A stretch of 64,000 nucleotides of DNA from Lumbricus rubellus. Taxonomy: Eukaryota > Annelida > Clitellata > Crassiclitellata > Lumbricidae. The stretch spans positions 30,062,448 to 30,126,447 of the forward strand of contig OX243824.1 of assembly GCA_945859605.1 (NCBI GenBank). The letters run 5' to 3'. Every line of letters begins with the position of its first letter. The stretch's first letter is position 1. The notes under the pieces are model-generated. The model saw nothing but the letters and a program-made list of their open reading frames with translations. It had not been told where the DNA came from and searched no databases. Positions 55,725 to 64,000 of this stretch are shown here, piece after piece. Position numbers and translations under genes: made by a program.

Positions 55725-55855
55725 CTTCAAAGAAAATAACAACTCCAAAGGAAACAATAGCTTTAAAGAAAAAAAGAAGTAAAGCAAAACCCAGCAAAGA
55801 CTCTATAAACAAACCAAAATAATGTACGCTATAAAACATTGACTCCAATTTATGC

Positions 55856-55861
55856 ATTAAA
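55856..55861 (+). promoter_or_regulatory. Possible polyadenylation signal ATTAAA
   Basis: ATTAAA lies 132 bases after the stop of the candidate terminal exon. It sits in AT-rich sequence, so chance occurrence is easy. Confidence 0.3.
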
Positions 55862-56508
55862 TAATAATAATACAAAACGATGATTCCAAAGGAAACGCAA
55901 TAATCCCAAGGAAAAGACTATTTCTAGAGAAAGAATATACTGAAATTTATTTAATTAAAATGATAAAGTTATATTTAAAATAAAATAACAATAACTAAAA
56001 AGTGACTGGCAAATACGTTTTTGACAGGATCGTGCATAAAGGAGTAGCACAACCTAAGCGCACTTCTCTACAGGAAATCAATAATTATCTTAACTAGGCC
56101 TGATTCATCAAGAACTGTGAACGAATTGACTCATAACGTATATAGTTTCTTTCTAGTATCTTTTCTTGTCGCATGATCCGTTATAGCAGAGGCCTCCAAA
56201 CTGGGGTTCGTGTGGGATACGAGGGGTCGCAAAAGAATGCCATTCTGCTCATATTTTAATTAATAAATTTTATTCTTAAAAAATACTTGGGTCTGAGAGC
56301 AGTAGTTGAAGTACTACAGGCGCCAATTCATACCCCCACCCCAGTAATGACTACGGATACCAATTCACCTTCCCCCTCCCCAGCAATGACTGTGGTTCAC
56401 TTCCCCCTCCAATGACGTCACTGAATTGGTATACCAAATCAGCCACACCCTCCTGACCAATGGCAAGCCTCCAAATTGTCACGTGACCTGTCAATTATTT
56501 GTCCGTGT
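55862..56508. other. Non-coding flank, possible single transposon end
   Basis: Mostly AT-rich. The stretch near 56,190-56,245 (CCTCCAAACTGGGGTTCG and GGGGTCGCAAAA) resembles a lone degenerate hAT-type end, but no partner end was found. A perfect TGACGTCA palindrome lies at 56,413-56,420; without other promoter signs it means little. Confidence 0.35.
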
Positions 56509-56532
56509 GTCTGTCTGTCTGTCTGTCTGTCT
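56509..56532 (+). repeat. GTCT microsatellite
   Basis: Six tandem GTCT tetranucleotides. Confidence 0.95.
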
Positions 56533-56883
56533 ATCCCTCTCTTTGTATGTGTGTCCAACTGTATGTCTGTCCGTGTCTGTATGTCTAAATATATTGTTAA
56601 TTAAGGACGAAAGACATGCCGCTGCCCGGCCGCCCCCCGCTGACACTCGTCTAACCAAATTCAACACCCACCAACGCTTGCGGCCGCCCACCCGCTGGCC
56701 CTCCCCTGACCAAATTCAATTTGACAGCGTCAACACCCCCCAACGTTTGTCTGATATGAACTTTATAATTAAAGATATAGGTGTGGTATACAATAGGTGC
56801 ACGTAAAGGTGTGGTATGCCAAACGTATGAATGCAAAAATAGGTCCGGCACATAAATTTTACTGTAACAAGTGTATTTAGAAA
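56533..56883. other. Non-coding spacer with a short imperfect duplication
   Basis: ACCAAATTCAA followed by CC(A/C)CCAACG(C/T)TTG occurs twice about 70 bp apart (56,650-56,750). Nothing else recognised. Confidence 0.45.
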
Positions 56884-57400
56884 ATCAAAAACAGAACTTT
56901 ACAACCATTGGTTCACATTTGAGATGTGCAAACACGCACACGCGAGAGGCGAATGTGTTAATTAGCAGAATTTTCAGAACTTTACAATCATAGGAACACA
57001 TTTTTTGTGATGTGCAAACACGTGAGTGCGAGAAGCGAAGGTGACACTTAGCAGCATTTTCAGGACTTTACACCCATAGGAACACTTTTGAGATGTGCAG
57101 ACACACACGCGCGATAGACGAAGGTGACACTTAGTCGAATTTTCAGAACTTTACAGTCATAGGTTAACATTTGAGATACGCAAACATGCACGTGCGAGAG
57201 GTGATGGTGTCACTTAGCAGCATTTTTTCAGAACTTTGCAGTTATAGAATCACATATGAGATGCGAAAACATGCGCGTGCGAGAGGCGAAGGTGACACTT
57301 AACAACATTTTTCAGAACTTTACAACCGTGTGATCACATTTAAGATGAGCAAACACGCACATGCGAGAGGCGAAGGTGACAATTCGAGGGTTGAGAATTA
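56884..57400 (+). repeat. Tandem array, 6 copies of about 84 bp
   Basis: CAG(A/G)ACTTT(A/G)CA anchors start at 56,892, 56,975, 57,061, 57,144, 57,229 and 57,313 (spacings 83-86). Each unit then has a GCAAACA-x-GCAC-x-x-GCGAGAGGCGAAGGTGACAC core. Unit identity is moderate, so the array is old. A seventh partial anchor lies near 57,481. Confidence 0.85.
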
Positions 57401-57499
57401 TAAGACTCTATGTCCATTGCATTTTATAATATTATTGTCATGAAGCCTTATAATTCCCAGACCTCGTCTTAGCCACATTTTTCAGAACTTTACTCTATA

Positions 57500-57775
57500 A
57501 TGTAAGTATTTGCATAGCCTTATGTATTGACTCACCTAGATGAAAAATTAGCAAACTTTAACATTTTTCAACTTTTCACCAAACATATCTTTAACGCAAG
57601 TAGTTGCATAACCATATGTATTGGCGCACACACGTGACAAATTTAACAAACTTTGAAATTGTTCGATTTTTCCAACAAATCTGTAACGTAAGCATTGTAA
57701 AACCTTAGGTATTGAATCACAAGGATGAAAAATTTAGCAAACTTAAAAAATTTCATTTTTCTGCGAACATTGAAA
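57500..57775 (+). repeat. Tandem array, 3 copies of about 92 bp (left arm)
   Basis: Units run from (G/A)TAAG(T/C)A via TGCATA(A/G)CC(A/T)TATGTATTG and AAATTTA(G/A)CAAACTT to ATCTTTAAC/ATCTGTAAC. Divergence between units is high. Confidence 0.75.
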
Positions 57776-57779
57776 GCGT

Positions 57780-57897
57780 TTATAGGAGCAGTGGAAGTGG
57801 TGGTAGGAGCGTTGGGAGCAGTGGGAGCGGTGGTGGGAGCTGTGGGAGCGACAATGGGAGCGGTGGTAGTAGTAGGAGCGGTGTGGAGATGACTATG
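57780..57897 (+). repeat. GGGAGCGGTGGT-type 12-bp minisatellite (left arm)
   Basis: Imperfect 12-bp repeats rich in GGAGC and GGTGGT form a GC-rich island in an AT-rich arm. The Gly/Ser run on one strand and the Pro/Thr/Ala run on the other are by-products. Confidence 0.85.
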
Positions 57898-57904
57898 ATG
57901 GTGG

Positions 57905-58935
57905 GAGCATACATACTTACTCACATAATTTCTTTAGTTCAACAACTTTTCACTTGCAGAATCATACAATTATTTCTTAGTTCCCAATTTCTTCACATCT
58001 TCAACTCACAATTCTTTCATTTTCCACTTTTGAATGATACAAGTGTACAATTCAACAGATACTTACTTACTTACTCTCATAATGTCTGCACTCCAACAAC
58101 TTTGCACTTGTAAAATTCTACACATATTTCTAATTTCTTCATTCCTTCAACTCTTACTTTATACATATTTTAGCATCTCAATCATACAAATTCTACGCTT
58201 CCTTGCATACTTACTTACTTACTTACACACAAAATTTACTTACTTCATCAACTTTTAACATGTAGACCTACAAAGCTGCACATATTTCTCATTTCTTCAC
58301 ACCAACAATTCTTAATATTTACATATTTCAACATATCAATCGCACATTTCTACAATTTCACGTATACATACTTGCTCACTCACATAATTTCCACAATCCA
58401 ACGGCTTTCACTGGTACAATCTTGCACCTATTTCTCATTTTTTCAAGCATTCGACTCTTACTTCTTGCATTTTTTCCCCATCAAATCAGTCGTACAATTC
58501 TTCAATTCCTATGCTACTTACTTGCTTACTCAAATAAATTCTGCACATCATAACCTTTACACACGCGCATATTTCCCATTTTCTCATTGCTTCAATCTTT
58601 CGACTCTTACTTCTTACATTTCTTTTTTCAACATCTCAGTCGCCCAATTCTACAATTCCTATGATGCTTACTCAAGTAATTGATATGTAAGCTTTACAAA
58701 GGTGTATATTTTTCATTTTCTCATTTCTTCATTCCCTCAGATCTTACTTCTTACATCTTTCAAATCCACAACCTCTCAATTCTACTATTCCAAATAGACT
58801 TACTTACTTCATGCATAGAACTCTTCACATACAAAATCATGCAAATGGTTCTCATTTCTTCAATTCTTCAACTCTAACCCTTAATTCGTACATGCTTCAA
58901 CTCCACAATTCTGAAATTGTTCAATTACTTACTTC
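57905..58935 (+). repeat. Tandem array, about 7 copies of 135-155 bp (left arm)
   Basis: Unit starts (CTTACTCACATAATTT and variants) fall near 57,911, 58,068, 58,220, 58,374, 58,523, 58,668 and 58,800. Each unit then holds TTTCTCATTTCTTCA, CAACTCTTACTT, CATCTCA-TC-ACAATTCTACAATT and an ACTTACTTACTT run. There are no long ORFs. Confidence 0.85.
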
Positions 58936-59185
58936 TTGAAGTAACAAAAATTGTAAAGTAAGAAGTTGAAGAGCCGAAAGAGATACAGTTTTCTATCATA
59001 TCAAAGTGAAAAGTATAGGCAGCGTTGAATGTTTTATGATGGTATGCGGTAGAGTGGACTAAGCATAGGATTGTAAGCAGATGTTGGTGGTTGTGAAGGA
59101 TGAGAATGAGTATGAGAAGGTGTAGGAGGAGAAGAAAGTTGTCATTTTCCCATTATCACCATTTTTTTTTTTCACAAAGTTTCTA
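58936..59185. other. Unique arm sequence, nothing recognised
   Basis: Non-repetitive stretch ending in a poly-T run; its mirror is at about 62,243-62,492. Confidence 0.5.
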
Positions 59186-59189
59186 AATT

Positions 59190-59815
59190 CGCACATTTTC
59201 TGACATGAAAGGTTTCTAAGTTGGAAAATTTGATATGACATTGTGACTACAAATTTTTCTTCACAAATTTTCTAGGTGCATACATTTTCTGTCATAAAAA
59301 GTTTGTAAGTTCGTGAATTTGATACATGACTGCCAATTTTCTAAGTGCATACATTTTCTGTCATGAAAAGTTTCTAAGTTCGAGAATTTGATACATGAAT
59401 GCCAATTTTTCTTCGCAAATTTTCTAAGCGCATACATTTTCTGACATGAAAAGTTTCTAAGTTCGAGAATTTGATACACGAATGTCAATTTTTCTTCGCA
59501 AATTTTCTAAGTGCATACATTTTCTGTCATGAAAAGTTTCTAAGTTCGAGAATTTGATACATGAATGCCAATTTGTCTTCGCAAATTTTCTAAGTGTATA
59601 CATTTTCTGTCATAAAAAGTTTCGAAGTTCGAGAATTTGATACATGAATACCAATTTTTACCGCAAATTTTCTTAATGCTAACATTTTTTTGTCATTAAA
59701 AGTTTCTAAGTTCGAGAATTTGATACATGACTGCCAATTTTCTAAGTGCATACATTTTCTGTTACGAAAATTTCTAAGTTCGAAACTTAGATACATTTCC
59801 GCAAACTTTTCTTCA
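59190..59815 (-). repeat. Tandem array, about 8 copies of 68-85 bp (left arm)
   Basis: Each unit carries CATTTTCTGTCATGAAAAGT, TTCTAAGTTCGAGAATTTGA and, in the longer units, TTTTTCTTCGCAAATTTTCT. Shorter units lack this last part. The reverse strand is open for short stretches but only because of the repeat. Confidence 0.9.
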
Positions 59816-59819
59816 CGTG

Positions 59820-60445
59820 AGGAGGAGTAGGAGGTGGAAGAAGGAGTATGAGGAAGAGGTGATGGGAGTGTAGGTTTCTTTAAATTGCTTCAAATAGGTT
59901 GTAGAATGTAGAGTATAATGATTTTGAGTTCTACGTATTCGAATTCATAATATGTAAGCCGAATATTTTAGAATGTATATTGGACATATGTGCAAAGTCA
60001 TGTTTTGTATGAATTTTCAGCATTTACAAATGACAATTGTTGAATGAAACAAGTGATACTTAGCGTTCTGAATTGTTTCAATTACATTACTTTACAATAC
60101 TTTGTACAGAATTGCAAATTTCGGATGCAGGAGATGATCAAGTATACAGCTCTTAGTCATCAACATTAAGTCTTTTAGTTTACAGACATAAATGTGAATT
60201 TAGCTGAGTCAGCAATATGTAAAAGACTAACAGTTCGCTATAGTAGAGTTCTCACATAGTGACACCAATACTTGAATGCTTGAAATGATGATGTTCACGT
60301 TTCTTAGATATAGGAATCTTATGCATTTTCGATGGTTAGACATATGCAATTTTTAGCTGAGTCATCAATTTAGCAAAAGTATACGTTCGAAGGAATAAAA
60401 TACCAAGTTTGAAAGGTTCTATATGGTGAATCATACACCATTTTT
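59820..60445. other. Unique AT-rich arm sequence, nothing recognised
   Basis: No ORF of note. A TTAGCTGAGTCA motif occurs twice (about 60,198 and 60,353). Mirrored at about 60,983-61,608. Confidence 0.5.
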
Positions 60446-60451
60446 AGCTAA

Positions 60452-60703
60452 ATGTACGTCTTTGCAATTGCTGGCATTGACAATTTGATAGAATTTAACG
60501 TGAACGTCGGTTGCAATTATAAGTTTCACAAATATCTACCACGTAAAAGCATTGACATGCTTAGGAATGCGTGGCTGGGCGACAAGGCGACACGGTCGTC
60601 TGTCGCTGCGGACACAACAGCTCCGGCGGCGGCGGCGGTGCTTGCGATCTCGATCCGATCAGTCTTTGGTGTGAGGAAGACGGACGATCGTGTGCAATTG
60701 TAA
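60452..60703 (+). other. Small ORF at the inner end of the left arm, doubtful
   Basis: The 83-codon ATG frame contains I-E-F-N-V-N-V-G-C-N-Y-K-F, A-W-L-G-D-K and an alanine run from GCG triplets. I do not recognise it. The mirror-image arm carries the same start (60,976, reverse) but diverges after the inner indel, giving a 105-codon frame. No promoter or splice signal. Weak coding candidate. Confidence 0.2.
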
Positions 60704-60976
60704 AGTATGAATAGTGGAGTATGAGATAAAGCTGCACACGATCGTTCGTATTCCTCGCACCAAAGACTGATCGGATCGGATCGCTAGCATCGCCGCCGCC
60801 GCCGGAGCTGTTGTGACCGCAGCGACCGACGTCCGTGTCGTCTTGTCGCCCAGCCACGCATTCCTAAGCATGTCAATGCTTTTACGCGGTAGATATTTGT
60901 GAAACTTATAATTGCAACCGACGTTCACGTTAAATTCTATCAAATTGTCAATGCCAGCAATTGCAAAGACGTACAT
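60659..60976 (-). other. Mirror copy of the small ORF, doubtful
   Basis: The first 50 or so residues match the forward copy almost exactly. After the 1-bp length difference near 60,780 the frames part, so the C-terminal halves are unrelated. A conserved gene would not be expected to tolerate this. Confidence 0.2.
60697..60732. other. Palindrome spacer, 36 bp
   Basis: Non-palindromic sequence between TGTGCA (60,691-60,696) and TGCACA (60,733-60,738). I see no adapter-like or known motif in it. Confidence 0.85.
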
Positions 60977-61627
60977 TTAGCTAAAAATGGTGTATGATTC
61001 ACCATATAGAACCTTTCAAACTTGGTATTTTATTCCTTCGAACGTATACTTTTGCTAAATTGATGACTCAGCTAAAAATTGCATATGTCTAACCATCGAA
61101 AATGCATAAGATTCCTATATCTAAGAAACGTGAACATCATCATTTCAAGCATTCAAGTATTGGTGTCACTATGTGAGAACTCTACTATAGCGAACTGTTA
61201 GTCTTTTACATATTGCTGACTCAGCTAAATTCACATTTATGTCTGTAAACTAAAAGACTTAATGTTGATGACTAAGAGCTGTATACTTGATCATCTCCTG
61301 CATCCGAAATTTGCAATTCTGTACAAAGTATTGTAAAGTAATGTAATTGAAACAATTCAGAACGCTAAGTATCACTTGTTTCATTCAACAATTGTCATTT
61401 GTAAATGCTGAAAATTCATACAAAACATGACTTTGCACATATGTCCAATATACATTCTAAAATATTCGGCTTACATATTATGAATTCGAATACGTAGAAC
61501 TCAAAATCATTATACTCTACATTCTACAACCTATTTGAAGCAATTTAAAGAAACCTACACTCCCATCACCTCTTCCTCATACTCCTTCTTCCACCTCCTA
61601 CTCCTCCTCACGTGAAGAAAAGTTTGC

Positions 61628-62238
61628 GGAAATGTATCTAAGTTTCGAACTTAGAAATTTTCGTAACAGAAAATGTATGCACTTAGAAAATTGGCAGTCA
61701 TGTATCAAATTCTCGAACTTAGAAACTTTTAATGACAAAAAAATGTTAGCATTAAGAAAATTTGCGGTAAAAATTGGTATTCATGTATCAAATTCTCGAA
61801 CTTCGAAACTTTTTATGACAGAAAATGTATACACTTAGAAAATTTGCGAAGACAAATTGGCATTCATGTATCAAATTCTCGAACTTAGAAACTTTTCATG
61901 ACAGAAAATGTATGCACTTAGAAAATTTGCGAAGAAAAATTGACATTCGTGTATCAAATTCTCGAACTTAGAAACTTTTCATGTCAGAAAATGTATGCGC
62001 TTAGAAAATTTGCGAAGAAAAATTGGCATTCATGTATCAAATTCTCGAACTTAGAAACTTTTCATGACAGAAAATGTATGCACTTAGAAAATTGGCAGTC
62101 ATGTATCAAATTCACGAACTTACAAACTTTTTATGACAGAAAATGTATGCACCTAGAAAATTTGTGAAGAAAAATTTGTAGTCACAATGTCATATCAAAT
62201 TTTCCAACTTAGAAACCTTTCATGTCAGAAAATGTGCG
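61628..62238 (+). repeat. Right-arm mirror of the 68-85 bp array
   Basis: Inverse copy of 59,190-59,800; the short open frames on each side are identical in sequence. Confidence 0.9.
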
Positions 62239-62496
62239 AATTTAGAAACTTTGTGAAAAAAAAAATGGTGATAATGGGAAAATGACAACTTTCTTCTCCT
62301 CCTACACCTTCTCATACTCATTCTCATCCTTCACAACCACCAACATCTGCTTACAATCCTATGCTTAGTCCACTCTACCGCATACCATCATAAAACATTC
62401 AACGCTGCCTATACTTTTCACTTTGATATGATAGAAAACTGTATCTCTTTCGGCTCTTCAACTTCTTACTTTACAATTTTTGTTACTTCAAGAAGT

Positions 62497-63522
62497 AAGT
62501 AATTGAACAATTTCAGAATTGTGGAGTTGAAGCATGTACGAATTAAGGGTTAGAGTTGAAGAATTGAAGAAATGAGAACCATTTGCATGATTTTGTATGT
62601 GAAGAGTTCTATGCATGAAGTAAGTAAGTCTATTTGGAATAGTAGAATTGAGAGGTTGTGGATTTGAAAGATGTAAGAAGTAAGATCTGAGGGAATGAAG
62701 AAATGAGAAAATGAAAAATATACACCTTTGTAAAGCTTACATATCAATTACTTGAGTAAGCATCATAGGAATTGTAGAATTGGGCGACTGAGATGTTGAA
62801 AAAAGAAATGTAAGAAGTAAGAGTCGAAAGATTGAAGCAATGAGAAAATGGGAAATATGCGCGTGTGTAAAGGTTATGATGTGCAGAATTTATTTGAGTA
62901 AGCAAGTAAGTAGCATAGGAATTGAAGAATTGTACGACTGATTTGATGGGGAAAAAATGCAAGAAGTAAGAGTCGAATGCTTGAAAAAATGAGAAATAGG
63001 TGCAAGATTGTACCAGTGAAAGCCGTTGGATTGTGGAAATTATGTGAGTGAGCAAGTATGTATACGTGAAATTGTAGAAATGTGCGATTGATATGTTGAA
63101 ATATGTAAATATTAAGAATTGTTGGTGTGAAGAAATGAGAAATATGTGCAGCTTTGTAGGTCTACATGTTAAAAGTTGATGAAGTAAGTAAATTTTGTGT
63201 GTAAGTAAGTAAGTAAGTATGCAAGGAAGCGTAGAATTTGTATGATTGAGATGCTAAAATATGTATAAAGTAAGAGTTGAAGGAATGAAGAAATTAGAAA
63301 TATGTGTAGAATTTTACAAGTGCAAAGTTGTTGGAGTGCAGACATTATGAGAGTAAGTAAGTAAGTATCTGTTGAATTGTACACTTGTATCATTCAAAAG
63401 TGGAAAATGAAAGAATTGTGAGTTGAAGATGTGAAGAAATTGGGAACTAAGAAATAATTGTATGATTCTGCAAGTGAAAAGTTGTTGAACTAAAGAAATT
63501 ATGTGAGTAAGTATGTATGCTC
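62497..63522 (-). repeat. Right-arm mirror of the 135-155 bp array
   Basis: Inverse copy of 57,905-58,930 with no length change seen. Confidence 0.9.
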
Positions 63523-63529
63523 CCACCAT

Positions 63530-63647
63530 CATAGTCATCTCCACACCGCTCCTACTACTACCACCGCTCCCATTGTCGCTCCCACAGCTCCCACCACCGC
63601 TCCCACTGCTCCCAACGCTCCTACCACCACTTCCACTGCTCCTATAA
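63530..63647 (-). repeat. Right-arm mirror of the GGGAGC minisatellite
   Basis: Inverse copy of 57,780-57,897, reading here as CCACCGCTCCCA-type repeats. Confidence 0.9.
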
Positions 63648-63651
63648 ACGC

Positions 63652-63927
63652 TTTCAATGTTCGCAGAAAAATGAAATTTTTTAAGTTTGCTAAATTTTTC
63701 ATCCTTGTGATTCAATACCTAAGGTTTTACAATGCTTACGTTACAGATTTGTTGGAAAAATCGAACAATTTCAAAGTTTGTTAAATTTGTCACGTGTGTG
63801 CGCCAATACATATGGTTATGCAACTACTTGCGTTAAAGATATGTTTGGTGAAAAGTTGAAAAATGTTAAAGTTTGCTAATTTTTCATCTAGGTGAGTCAA
63901 TACATAAGGCTATGCAAATACTTACAT
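63652..63927 (-). repeat. Right-arm mirror of the 92-bp array
   Basis: Inverse copy of 57,500-57,775; the arm continues to the window edge. Confidence 0.9.
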
Positions 63928-64000
63928 TATAGAGTAAAGTTCTGAAAAATGTGGCTAAGACGAGGTCTGGGAATTATAAGGCTTCATGACAATAATATTA

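Larger units (their letters stand above)
57427..64000. repeat. Giant near-perfect palindrome, arms about 3.27 kb, cut by the window edge
   Basis: Bases 57,427-60,696 and 60,733-64,000 are inverse copies. Paired positions sum to 121,427 in the outer arms, 121,428 further in and 121,429 at the centre, so only two 1-bp length differences occur. One is a T-run of 11 against 10 near 59,165/62,260; the other is near 60,650/60,780. Sampled outer-arm sequence looks identical, while the innermost 150 bp has about ten substitutions. The right end of the window still lies inside the arm, so the full size is unknown. Confidence 0.95.

Noticed and set aside
57712..58113. Ser/Gly-rich small ORF and its mirror at 63,314-63,715
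   Set aside because: Produced by the 12-bp GGGAGC minisatellite inside the palindrome arm; identical in both arms only because the arms are copies.
59261..59796. Reverse-strand ORFs with repeated H-L-E-N and S-N-L-E-T-F motifs
   Set aside because: Arise from the 68-85 bp tandem array; unit lengths are not multiples of three, so no frame is maintained.

Overview
The window is animal (metazoan) nuclear DNA. It shows non-LTR retrotransposon (LINE) fragments, Tc1/mariner and hAT-type transposons, a candidate spliced exon, a very large mucin-type coding repeat, and no bacterial operon architecture. A marine invertebrate is the most natural guess, but the sequence alone does not fix the species.

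Bases 1-46,773 are one uninterrupted forward reading frame of 15,590 codons, open at the left edge. It encodes a Thr/Ser-rich, mucin-like repeat protein. The first 41.5 kb is about 513 copies of an 81-bp (27-residue) unit. Next come 27 copies of an unrelated acidic 141/150-bp (47/50-residue) unit, each with exactly one cysteine (41,623-45,483). About eight more 81-bp units follow, then a unique Ser/Thr-rich tail of roughly 150 residues and a stop codon. The 81-bp array has higher-order structure: blocks of 83, 29, 53, 28, 44 and 25 units have been duplicated, and the spacings are exact multiples of 81.

Bases 46,774-55,370 are AT-rich intergenic or intronic sequence packed with transposon debris. 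There are two inverted Tc1/mariner transposase fragments, four LINE fragments, a 1,166-bp hAT-like element, and a 1,162-bp hAT element with a perfect 8-bp target duplication and a second element nested inside it. A pair of inverted GCGCGGTTTT-rich clusters flanks the last of these. At 55,375-55,724 there is a candidate terminal exon (acceptor, six-cysteine motif, Asn/Ser/Glu/Lys-rich tail, stop). It may belong to the giant gene or to another one.

Bases 56,884-64,000 are built from tandem arrays. From 57,427 onward they form a near-perfect palindrome: arms of about 3.27 kb, a 36-bp spacer at 60,697-60,732, still unbroken at the right edge. Inverted arms made of tandem sub-repeats recall foldback transposons, but an assembly fold-back must be excluded.

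No tRNA, rRNA, CRISPR array or recognisable promoter was found.
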